A stretch of DNA of 64,000 bases from Spirodela intermedia. Taxonomy: Eukaryota; Streptophyta; Magnoliopsida; Alismatales; Araceae. The notes beneath the pieces were generated by a model. It searched no databases, was not told the DNA's origin, and saw only the letters and a list, made by a program, of their open reading frames with translations. This document shows positions 13,301 to 24,400 of this stretch, one piece after another (position 1 is the stretch's first letter; the number at the start of each line of letters is the position of its first letter). Made by a program: the position numbers and the translations under genes. Where the stretch lies: NCBI GenBank assembly GCA_902729315.2, contig LR746267.1, forward strand, positions 9,180,924 to 9,244,923, read 5' to 3'.

Positions 13301-15125
13301 AAATCCGGTTCATAAACTATGCTTCAACCATGTCTTTATGTTACGGATTTACGTACATACTTCGTTTACTAGCCCATGCTCTCATAGGCTACTAATGTAA
13401 AATGTTTAAAGTTTGTTCGCTTAGGAGGCTGGACTTGCCTTGTTTTATGTGCAATGGATGACAGAAGAATTTTTATTGTTTATTCAATCAAGAAACACTT
13501 GTTTTTGTTAATGGCATAATTATCAATCAATAATTGGAATTTATGGGCCTTCAATTGGAAATAGTTTTTTATTATTCGAGCATCAGCCCTGGTGCAACAC
13601 CATGTTAGATACATTCGGGTGCCTTTATCACTGGACTTGCAAATTCTAGTCATAGGTGTCTTATGAAGAGCTATTTCTGCTGACTTTAACATGGAAATCT
13701 CATATATGGAAAGCTATATTCACTCCATAGTTTGGGTTTCTATGTAGAGGAGTGTCCTGCTTTCATTTGCATACCCCACACCTCATCGCTTATGTGCTTT
13801 ACTGTTGTTCGCATATCTAACTTCTGTACTTTTTTTCTGTATCTTATTAAGGTATTTCCTAAAGAAAATGTTTTTTTTGTCTGTCTATTATAGTTTTGGC
13901 TGTAGTTTATTACAATTCTATCTCTTGCTTAAAGAAGCGTACGGCACTTAAGGTAGAAGTCAAAGTTATTTCCCATTGGCTGAGATGCGAGTTTCTAAAA
14001 TGCCCCTTTTTGCCTTTATTGTGCTCAATATCCAGAAAATGCTAATTTTTTATGCATTCTCCATACATCGTTTTTGGTTGATGATGTTCAAAGACGCTTG
14101 TTTGTAAATATCTAACGTCATTGGCTGTTTATTGCTATTTATAACTAGTACTTTCTCTTCTGCCTCAGGGTAATTGCTGCAGCCAGCATGGTTGAGAAAG
14201 AAAGATCAAGAAGATTAAGTACGGCCACTCTGAATCAAGTGGTTCGTGAAGCAGTAACTTTCAAGCCGCCACCAAGGACAAGAGGTGGAAAGAGAGGGCG
14301 TGTGTATTACTGCACTCAGGTGGATTTTCTTTTCTTAGTAATATAGTTATTAACCTTCTGAGTCCGTAATACTCGTTATTGCTTCCAAAATGCTGACGCG
14401 TCTAGCTAGTCCTGGCAGAAACTTTGGGTAGAATCCCCCCCCCTCCCCCCCTTTCAAGAAGAAAAAGGAAAAGATTAATGAGAAACCTGGACTAATATTC
14501 GAAATGCACACCTATTGTACCGAGCATTAAAAATTCCCCGTGACTATCCATTCAAACCAAGCTTATTCAGTACGGTGGAATCTTAGAAAATAAATCTTGC
14601 CCTGTAATCATCTGCCAATCCTTCACGCAGTACGGTGGAGTCTTAGGCTACCTCTTTCATAACATGCTTTCATTTTCTCACCTGGTTGTCACCCAGGAGT
14701 GTCCTTCTTTAGTTTTATCTCTTCTTGCCAAGACAACTTACTTGGGAAATGATGCGTATAATCCCAGTTGCAGAGAGACCTCACCTTCATGTTAATCTTG
14801 CTTTCTCAGTCACTGTCTCCACCGCATCTTCAGTTTATATGGGTTTCCCACACATGTGCATATCTCATCTTCTGTTCGTCAGAAGACTTATCTTTTTGCT
14901 AATTTTTTGTCTGCCCATATCATCCTGCAGGCTGCCATCCGCCCTCCGACCTTTGTGTTCTTCGTGAATGATGCTCAGCTTTTCCCAGAAACATACCGAC
15001 GATACATGGAGAAGCAACTGAGATCAGATGCTGGTTTTCCTGGTACGCCAATACGCCTCCTGTGGCGCAGTAGAAGGAAGCTCGAGAAGAAAGGTAAACA
15101 GGCCGTTTCATCAAATGTGAAATAG
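4342..15125 (+). CDS. DER: Plastid-type GTPase Der (EngA), two tandem GTPase domains
   Basis: Der is a tandem Era-like GTPase needed for maturation of the large ribosomal subunit; this is the organelle-targeted plant form. Exons: 4342-4768, 6160-6224, 6476-6559, 6777-7070, 7960-8099, 8680-8767, 9912-10094, 11532-11693, 12839-13032, 14169-14319, 14931-15125. They join in one frame of 660 codons. Residues 1 to about 85 are Ser/Arg/Ala-rich with few acidic residues, like a chloroplast transit peptide, followed by an acidic linker. GTPase 1 has GRPNVGKS at 177-184, PGVTRDR at 202-208, DTGG at 224-227 and NKCE at 318-321. GTPase 2 has GRPNVGKS at 385-392, DTAG at 433-436 and NKWD at 501-504. The C-terminal KH-like domain (about 550-640) includes [11 protein letters not shown]. 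Introns are AT-rich and up to 1.4 kb. The start is the only ATG giving a plausible transit peptide. Confidence 0.95.
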
Positions 15126-16114
15126 CCCAGGACCAATAGAATTCCTGTGATCATAATCCCAAAAGAGCATCTCCCAGTATAATCAACACAGACAGACGAT
15201 AAATGTGATATTATCCATGAAGCACAGATCAATTGTTTGTTGAAAGATACCCCGGTGGCTGAATCATTTGAAAGTTTTGATGAGAAACTATGAGCTATCA
15301 AATTATATAAGCCACTATGAATTGATTGCTGTTACATGAAGATAACACTGCTCACTCACTGATTAGGCCATCCAAATCTGTAGAAAATGAAGAACAAAAA
15401 AGTGGGTATGCGCGCATAAAGCTTAATTTTGACTATAATTATCTGTAGATTCATAAAAAGCTTGTATATGCTTGGTTTGGTCGATGCTCCAGTTCTGTGG
15501 AACGACTAGGAATGGTCAAGCTGGTGGACTGCCCATCTTGAAACGCGTCTGTCCCGGGCTTTCTTTTTTATTCCATGTTATACTGCATCTGTGGAGTTCG
15601 TTCTTGGCCGATCGCAGCAGCCCGCCACTCGCTAGCTCTGTAAAATTTCCTGAAATAGAGCTACCAAGGCTTCTTTCAACCCTAAATACCCCTTTTGTGT
15701 AGTATCATACTCATTGTAAAAGGTATAAAAGTGGCCTCTTTCTGCAAAGTATTTCCCCCCGATCTTTGTCACCTCTCACCCCGCGCGTGTGGCGGACTCG
15801 AGGAGAGTGTCTAGTGGCACGAATGGGTGCGGGGGGAGGAGCAGGCCCAGCGAGGGATTGCCGTTGGGCTGTTCTCGAGGGGGTCTTAATTAATGGTGCC
15901 CGCCGCCGAGACGTACTCTCCCTCTGCCATCAGGGAGATCATGCATGTGAAGCGTTGAAGAGAGGGAGAGAGAGAGAGGGAGGGAGGGTTGTTTCGGGCT
16001 GCCTCGAGAATCACCGGGGGGGGCGACCTCCATGCATGTGAAGCTGAGACGGGCACCCGTGAAGCTACGAAATGTCTGTGAGGTGGGATTTTAAGACGTT
16101 TCAATTCTCCCATC

Positions 16115-16117
<3 letters not shown>

Positions 16118-16173
<56 letters not shown>
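16118..16173. repeat. (CT)n microsatellite
   Basis: This is about 28 uninterrupted CT units, 460 bases upstream of the DREB2 start. Such tracts can bind BBR/BPC GAGA factors in plants and are length-polymorphic. Confidence 0.95.
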
Positions 16174-16177
<4 letters not shown>

Positions 16178-16576
16178 ACACACACAGAGAGGGAGATTTC
16201 AGAGGAACGAGCCGGGTCAAACCCATGAAAGTAGGTAAACGAGAAGGTTTTCTACGATGAGGGCTTTGAGGGTCATCGTTGTTGCAGTGGGGTTCCGGTC
16301 TTCTGGGGTGCGTAGGTACGTGAGGATCTCTACTTCAAAGGCTTGCGGACTGTGGATTAGGAAATGGGAATTTCGCCCCAGCGATTTAATGGACGTAGAG
16401 AGATAATGCGCAAAGGCCAACGGTCACATGGGCTTCAAAAAAATCCACGGGAACGTGAAAACATTTACGCTACTCGTCACTCCCACGCGCTACAAATCCC
16501 GCGCCATGCCCCCTCCCCCGCAAGCACGCTGCGCACGGAGCTTCCACTCCTACTCTGCTTCCACTGCCTCCCCGCT

Positions 16577-16577
<1 letters not shown>

Positions 16578-16610
<33 letters not shown>
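16578..16610. repeat. (CT)n tract in the probable DREB2 5' leader
   Basis: About 16 CT units end 24 bases before the ATG at 16634. Pyrimidine-rich leaders of this kind are common close to transcription starts in plants. Confidence 0.9.
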
Positions 16611-16613
<3 letters not shown>

Positions 16614-16633
16614 AAGAACCCACCAAGACGGGC

Positions 16634-17467
16634 ATGGAGAACAGCAGGAGAGGACCGCTGCGGCCGTGGAAGAAGGGCCCGAGCAGGGGGAAGGGCGGCC
16701 CGCTGAACGCTTCCTGCGAGTACCGCGGGGTGCGGCAGAGGACGTGGGGGAAGTGGGTGGCGGAGATCAGGGAGCCCAAGAAGCGGACGAGGCTCTGGCT
16801 GGGCTCCTTCGCCACCGCCGAGGAGGCCGCCATGGCCTACGACGAGGCCGCGAGGCGCCTCTACGGCCCAGAAGCCTATCTCAACCTCCCCCACCTGCAG
16901 AGCAGCTTGGCAGCCCCCGGCATGGGCAGGCCGCACCGCTTCCGCTGGTTCCCTTCGGGGGGCTTCTCCTCCATCTTCCCCAAGTGCGGGTTTCTCAACC
17001 TCGGCGCCCAGCACAACGTCCACGCCATCCACCGGCGGCTGCAGGAGCTCCAGAACGCCAAACCTTCCTCCTCTGTCGAGCCCCCGCTCGGAGCAGTGGG
17101 AGCCCGGCTGCAGAACTCGCCGGCCACGGCCGAGAAAGTGGACCTCCAGCTTGAGAACCACGGCATTGCCGTCCCCGAGAAGCCCCAGATCGATCTGAAG
17201 GAGTTCCTCCAGCAGCTGGGCGTGCTCAGAGCGGACGAAACCAGGGAGCCCGCTGAGGAGGGAGTCGGCGTCAACAGCTCCACTCATACGCCGCCGCCGC
17301 CGGCCTTCGAAACCTGCAGCGCTGGCGCTGACGTTGGCGGGTTCAGCCACAGTGAGTTCTCCTGGGACGAGCTGGTCGACATGCGGGACTTGGAGGACGA
17401 CAGCGGCCTCCAAGCCCACGACATGCATGAAGAAGTCGGCTTCCCGATTTCTCTCTGGGACTTGTAG
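16634..17467 (+). CDS. DREB2: DREB2-type AP2/ERF transcription factor
   Basis: This is a nuclear activator of the DREB A-2 group, which bind DRE/CRT elements in drought, heat and salt responses. The single exon encodes 277 aa and is very GC-rich. The N-terminus is basic and carries RGKGGPLN at 18-25, the DREB2-group motif next to the nuclear localisation signal. The AP2 domain spans about 30-87: [19 protein letters not shown], then RLWLGSF, then [22 protein letters not shown]. The Val of WVAEI matches the DREB-type DNA-contact residue. The C-terminal half is Ser/Pro/acidic and ends with an acidic-aromatic stretch ([10 protein letters not shown], 237 onward), a likely activation region. The start follows the (CT)n leader and gives the family's usual N-terminus. 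A 360-codon ORF on the opposite strand is a GC-driven shadow. Confidence 0.95.
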   Translation: MENSRRGPLRPWKKGPSRGKGGPLNASCEYRGVRQRTWGKWVAEIREPKKRTRLWLGSFATAEEAAMAYDEAARRLYGPEAYLNLPHLQSSLAAPGMGRPHRFRWFPSGGFSSIFPKCGFLNLGAQHNVHAIHRRLQELQNAKPSSSVEPPLGAVGARLQNSPATAEKVDLQLENHGIAVPEKPQIDLKEFLQQLGVLRADETREPAEEGVGVNSSTHTPPPPAFETCSAGADVGGFSHSEFSWDELVDMRDLEDDSGLQAHDMHEEVGFPISLWDL

Positions 17468-18460
17468 ACTTATCCGGCGGCGCTGGTCGTATGACCCAGC
17501 CAACCGCGCCTCCTCCGCCTCTGTAGCTCTCGCCACGTACACTCGCTTTCCTCCTGCAACTCCTTTCTTCGGCCAGGCACGGGCTTCGTCCCCACGAGCA
17601 ACATCACCAAGATTTGAGAATACACCCCGCAATTAGATGATCACCTCTTAACGATTACCGTCACCAAGACCTCGTTTTTATATGATATTTTCCTTCCCGA
17701 CCGTCTGCTCAGCCGCTCTCTCAAATATATCGTACATATATATATGGCGTAACAAAGGACGGAGGGTAGGATTATCCAGTCGTCTCCTCTTCAAACTTCA
17801 TAGCCTGGTCAGTCGAGAGGAGCAAGGAACGAACGACCCACTCCGGCCCACTCAGGCTTTTGTACCGTGTTTAGACCGGGACGAGCCTCTTGCTGTGAGC
17901 GTTTCATGCGTGGATGTAGGCGATGAGAACCTCTGTGGAGTACGACGATCACGATTGGCTTTGGCTGGAGACCAAGCATTCATCCCCTCTACCCGGAGAC
18001 CAAACGTCTCCGGGATTTCACAGATGATCCCATATAGTTCCCATACAATATGTTACATAAAATATCCCTATGATATCTGCAGGATTTATGCAGAAAATCA
18101 GCCCAGCTGTTGCCTAAACCCAAATATCTTGACGGCAGAGCCTGCTCACAAGCTATACATACCCCGCATCATCAGTGAAACTTTGGATTTTGGGTAAATG
18201 ATCTAGCTCTCTGGTATTTATCATTATATGCTCGATGCAAATAAATCCACAAAAATGGTTTCCCCTGAGAATCATTAGAAAAGGAGTGGACCTGGTAAGG
18301 ATCCTTCCATAAGAATGACTGAGGAACGCCCCCCCCCCCCCCGCCCCCCCCATTCAGGGGGCACAGAAATGGATGGAAGACTCTGCGGGGGGTGGGGGGA
18401 CGATGGACCCAGATTTTAGATTTTCTCCATGCACGCACAGTGAAATCTTAGTCCTCATTC
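17468..18460. other. Convergent intergenic region, 3' flanks of two genes
   Basis: This segment separates the 3' ends of the DREB2 gene (plus strand) and the helicase gene (minus strand). It must hold both 3' UTRs. An ORF at 17682-18197 is not supported by any family. A C-run lies at 18329-18350. I see nothing else. Confidence 0.6.
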
Positions 18461-21400
18461 CTAAACAAACTCCGATGCACTCTGATATTCGCCGTGCTCC
18501 TCGAAATACTCCACCAAACGTTTCAAGAAGCCGTTGTGACTTACTGTTTCAGTGTCACAGATGATGCAGCACTGCCTCCGCGCGCGGGTGACGGCGACGT
18601 TCATCCGCCGATGATCACTTAAGAAGCCAACCTGAGAAGGTAAACGTCAGAGGGGGTGTGGATTTACAAGGATGCTCTCCTCGAAACGGCGTGTTTTTTC
18701 AGAGAATTTGGCACCTCTTTCTTCGAGTTGGAGCGAACCATGGAGATGATGATGGCCTCCTTTTCTCGACCTTGGAACCCGTCAACAGTAGAGATTTCCA
18801 ACTCTTTCAGCTTGTCATTTTTGCTTCTTGTCATCCTCAGTAGCACAACCTGAAGGAGAGGGCAGTGTTTTCAGCGAGATCTTTCATCAATACAGCAGAT
18901 AGAATCTACTGATTCTAGAGGAACTGACTGTTCCAAGGATGTTTCTTGTTGGGTCTAGAAGGCATTGCCACAGTCTTTTCTCTTCTCACAACCTGAGGGC
19001 CATTATCAACAGATTTTGCTAAAATGTTGACTAGATATACGTTAGAACCTGTGCAGCATATGGGGTGATGATTCCAATGTCAGATGGGTGAACGCCGCCC
19101 TCAACAAGCCTTGTTGCGTGAGCAATGGCTACTGCAGCTTCACCTTCGTTCATCGTGCTGTCCTCTTCATCCTTCTTCTCTTCCATGTCGCAACTGTGAC
19201 CAATGGGTAAGCAAATTATAAGATCAGACAATAAGACACATGGGAAGTAAATAATCCAAAATCATAGGGGGGAAGTGCAACTTTCTGGAGATAATACGTC
19301 TCATTTATGTTATATTCAATCATTATGGATATGTTGTTGGAAACTCTCCACAAGGATTAACAGAAAAACAGAGACTGCTGTACCATGCGGTTCCAGACAA
19401 AATATCAAAGATATGAAGCTACCGCCTCGCAGTTTGTGTATTTTATAACCAGTTACAAAAAATATTTACACAATCCAATCGACAAGAAGTTCATAATTAA
19501 ATAGGAATTTCATTTGTTTCAGTTAGAAAGTACAAGCGCTCACTAATTAATGACGAGATTATAAAAACAGAATACCAATCAAATGGCGAGATAATCAACA
19601 TACTGGCACTTTATATAGAGCTTTAGCCACTAGTAACATAAATGGCATTGGTGGGTGAGCAAGGAAATCATACCCAGCAGTATCAACGAGGATAAGAGTG
19701 GGTTCTGTCGAAGGAGTCCTCTGCACATTTTCGAGATCGTAGAGCATATGTCCAGCAACACTGGGGTGGGCTTTGATCTGGGCAAAGCAAAAAGAATCTG
19801 AGAAGAAAATTTGATGCATAATGCTTTCAATGCCCCCATATCTGTGCCCTCAAAAGAAAAAGGAAGACACCCATAGACAGCCGTTGTGCATGCAACCAAA
19901 AGAAAAAGAGAGCATCAACAAGCCACTAGACCTGATGGCCTAACCTTAAAAAAGGTAAGAAAATATAAGAAAATTTTAAACTTCCAACGCTAGGGGGAAA
20001 AAAACACTACATGGCACCTGATTCCTCAACTAACAAATCGATAACTTAGATTTTCTTGGTTTTCATGTGGCCTATACATTAGAAATAGCCACATGCCAAA
20101 TGGGCAAAGCTCTGTAGATTATATAGGTTCAGTCTTTTGAATCAATCCTGAGATTCTCCAGCTCGAACAACAAAAAACACCGGTCCATCTCACATCAGTC
20201 CTGATGGACATGCGCACAGAATGTAAAAAGACTGAGCTAGCATGCTGTAATCCAGATGGTAAAACAGGTACCCATCAAAACGACTGAATATACTTCTAAA
20301 CTATATATGCTTATTCGATGCATACAACTTTCGAGATTGCAGATAAGGCTATGCTCTACCTTGCTATCATACAACTCCTTGGATGACCAGTTCATAACAC
20401 GCTCGTGCATTCGGTATTGGACAGTAAGCATAGACATGATTTCCTCCCCATATAGGTCTGCAAGACGTTCAAAAAGTGTTTTACCCAAACCCTTCCTCTC
20501 AGCTTCTGCACTCTGTATGGTAGGGGGAAGCTGAAGATGATCGCCTGAAAGAATACATCTTGATCCCTGCAATGGTATAGAAACAGCATTTTACCATTGT
20601 GTAGAAAAATGGTCCACATAACAGGAAATATCTATATTGCTGGGTTTTTCAATACGATACAATGTTGAACAATTCAACTAAATGATTAGCCACTGTAAAT
20701 AAAAAAGAGAAAAAAAATGGTTAAAATTATCAGGCATGGCAGTTCGATTTCTATATAGTTAGCCCTTAGTTCCCAAATTGATATAAAGTTTTACCCAAAT
20801 TTTAGGTCCCCAGAGCCTCGGTCATAAAGGGCACCAAGAGACGTCTCTCCCTTCCTCACTCATGCTGCTGAAACAAATATCTCAAAATCCGTCAAGTCAG
20901 CACCATGATCTAGACCGCTATCTCGGGTCTTTGTATTCTAGAAAGTGCAACTAACTAAATCTACCAACAAAGCCTTATCCAACCAGTTAGATGACATCAG
21001 GACGATGTAAACTAAAAGGTTTTGAAGACGGAAAGAGTGATTTACATACTAAAAGAATACCTTTCCCTCGGGAAGTCATGTGTGTGGTCATTGGTTGTCT
21101 TTCTAACATAAGTGACCAACATCAAGACGGTGGTGCTTGTTATTTTAGTAAGATCTGTCCTCTTAATCATAAAATAGTGGTTCCAAAATATATTTTCCTT
21201 TTTAAAAAACAGGTTTCACAAGTTTGAAAACAGAAATTGATAGAGGGTTTTGTAAATCAAAGACGCCATTAAGAAATAAAAAGAATAATATTTGACGATT
21301 GTGAATTGACTTTTTGACCTTTAGATTAGAATTACACCCAATCGTGTGAGAAAGAAGCCAAATTTACCAAAATAAATAATTTTACCAACATGAATGATTA

Positions 21401-24400
21401 AGAGGAATGAGAATCAGTTTATTTGTCTAAGAAAGCACATTTCGATGGCCTTCCCGAGATTCACCAGGAGGGGTAGAGGTAAAGAAAGATCTCACCTTTA
21501 ATAAAGCAATCCAGCATGCTATCTCAAGTGCTTGAGCAGCTTCATCAATAATTACCAAGTCAAATGTCATACTATCCAGTTTACGAGATGATGCACCTGT
21601 TAAGGTTGTCAACACTACATCTGAATTTTTAAGCACATCAGTGATTGCAAGCTGTTGCCTCTTCCGTTCTTCCTTTGCAAGCGTTTTAAGCTCCTTCCTA
21701 ATATCCCTTTTTGAGTTTCTATCTTTGGCTTTCAACAACTTTCCATTTAATGCCTGGTATTAAACAATATGTCAAAGAATACAGATAACATGTGCAGAGA
21801 AAATTCCTAGAAAATTAAAAATTTTAAGGACGTAGATGATTTTCGGTAAATCTCCTTTTTTTGCCTCTATTCATGAATAAATTTTGAGAAGATTATCTCC
21901 TCATGGTGGATCTTTCTTTGCCGTTTTAGGCTGAGTAATTACACTTCGTCATTATAAAACCATGAAAACAGTTGTCTTCGCTCACTCAAATGTAGCATTT
22001 GGAGAGGAACTCTCCTTGGCGTATTGCTGACATAGGGTTTGATATTCAAACCTGAATTGAAACTAGGTGTAAGGTATATTCTTATTTTTGTATCAAGGGT
22101 GAAAACGGGAAAAATGCGTTTGACAAGAAAAATGTTTGGAATCATAGAATATAATTTTACCTTTATATAATATAAATATTAACACAATAATTAATGACGG
22201 TACATCATCCTACATCCAACAGCTCATAATCAATGAACCAGAATAGGTTATGACTTAACTATGGAGCATTAGGCCACAACTAACGATGGAATTAACCATA
22301 CGTGATGATTTTGGAGATTCAAAACAACGATGCTCGTTCAGCTATTCATCATTTAAAAGTTAAGTTAATAATATATTGATTAAAAAAACGTAAGTTCGTG
22401 ATCCATAGTGATGTATAACAGATGATTCGAGGACAATGTCTCATAAACCGTGCGTTGGTGTAAATTCATAATTGCAACCAACTGCTAAACAGATAGTCCA
22501 AGTAGAAACACATTAAAGACGATTGGTGGCTTGTACGTAGTGGTCAATGATGTACATATAACTATACATAATATACCTTCATCTCTTTGCGAATGTCATT
22601 GGCCAGACTACTATTATCCCCTCGCAATACCTAGCAGGAAATGAAGTCAAACAATAATACGACATTTGGAGCAACATATACTAATAGAGACAAATGAGGA
22701 CAGCAATACCCGTGACCCAAGAAGCAAACTCAACTGTTAAAAGCAAAACAAAAACAAACATTGACAAAAAAAATTCAAAAAATGAATTAAAAACATTGAA
22801 ATTATAACATTTTGATGAATTATGCTGATGTCAGAAGAGAGAAAATAAACTTAATGAAATACAGTAATTGTACAAACAGGATGTGCTATGCTTCCCAGGA
22901 ATGGTGTCTGAAAATTATTTTCTGAAAAAATAACCTACGTAATCCGTCCATGAGACAACATTACTCCTGATCCAATAATCAATCCAGATAAAGATTAATA
23001 AAATATTTCATATTGTTGAGGCTTCTGGATGTATAATTCTGTTACATGGATACTTATATAGCTTGTCACGATTTGTGATGGAACATAACCAACATTCAGT
23101 ACGAATTACAGAGAAAGAAGGTACTTGGATGGACATGGCGCAGAGTGAGATAGGAGTAGATGAAAGATCAACCGTGGAGAGTTAAGAGAAGTGGATCCTA
23201 AGATACCTGGGGGACTGCCAGGGGCACCAGCGTTCAAGAGACCAGTGACATGAAATACAAAAAGGAGGCAGATTACGTTCCAAGAGAATGTCCAAAGTCA
23301 AAATCGACCACAGGAACCTTCTCTATGTTACCAGAAGAAAAATAAGGGAAATGATAAAGGCAATGGTTAGTAGAGTATGGTATCTGACTTCTACCAGGTA
23401 AGGTCACCTTCTGTTCTCCAGATCCTCATGGTAACTTTCTGGAGGTGTTAGTGACTTTTTACTTTGAGGCGTATTGCCCTAACCTCTCTGTATTTAAATG
23501 AGCATCTCCTCTCTTGCACTTTGCGACTCCTATATTGTCGTGTACGAATTGCCAAAACAGTTAAAACATGTGCGTTATTGTGTGCGGTCTTCTTCCCCCT
23601 CCACCTTGGTCTTTTCTCTTTTTGTCATCTCATATGGGTCGCTTGAGGGTTTCACTCCTAACTACTAAAGCATCAATGATAGTTACTTCGCAAACAGGCA
23701 GAAGATACTGGGTTTGTACTCTCCCATACAATAAATGACTTCTCTATTTAAGAAAATGGAGAAAACAGTGAAGGCTCGGGAACAGAACATCGCTGATTCC
23801 ATGGGTCCATCGCCAGAGAAGGAAGTGGAAATCAGGGAACCACTCATGGACAGATTAGCAGACTCAGATGAACATAAGAGACACCAAACACAGGCGCCAA
23901 GAGGATGATGTATATTGGAATGACAAACAGGAAGTTTGCAGCCGGGAATAGTTCCTTGATAAGCTGCAAGCACATTTGCATAATTCTTCCCAAGGTTTGC
24001 TATCCAATTTTTTACGGATTTCGCAATGATGCATGCAACAATTGCGCGGATTAAGCCTGGCATATTGCTTGGGAACTGGTCGGGATTGTACAGACCAAAT
24101 CGTGGGATAAAATCGTTGGATATATGCATATTTCAAAAAGGCTTCTTGACATATAGTTAAATGGTTCATGGGATTGCATCTTTCTGCCCTCATAAACAAT
24201 ACATTGCCATCCTTCATTAATAGAAAGTAGTTCGTCACGTTTTCCACAATGTCTAACGAAAGCAACCATCAGTAGTAGCATATATATGCAGATCTATGCG
24301 CTCCAAATAATGGGAATAAAACTATCAATCCATTATCGCCTAGACTGTGAGTAAAGGAAGGATATAAATTTATGTGTGTGTATATATACACAGATACAAG

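Larger units (their letters stand above)
15126..16633. other. Intergenic region between Der and the DREB2 gene
   Basis: The first part is the 3' flank of the Der gene. From 15770 onward the sequence becomes GC-rich and holds two (CT)n tracts. The second tract lies 24 bases before the DREB2 ATG and is probably in its leader. ORFs here translate the CT repeats and are not genes. Confidence 0.6.

Noticed and set aside
15886-16185. ORFs made of Arg-Glu or Ser-Leu repeats
   Set aside because: They translate (CT)n/(GA)n microsatellites. The same artefact recurs near 32014, 36543, 40044, 58344 and elsewhere.
16550-17632. 360-codon minus-strand ORF opposite the DREB2 gene
   Set aside because: It is the antisense shadow of a GC-rich coding exon. 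It resembles no family, while the plus strand has an unmistakable AP2 domain.
23683-24265. Open frames inside the large helicase intron 8
   Set aside because: I looked for transposon polymerase or integrase motifs and found none. The frames are AT-rich and overlap each other, so I do not call a mobile element.
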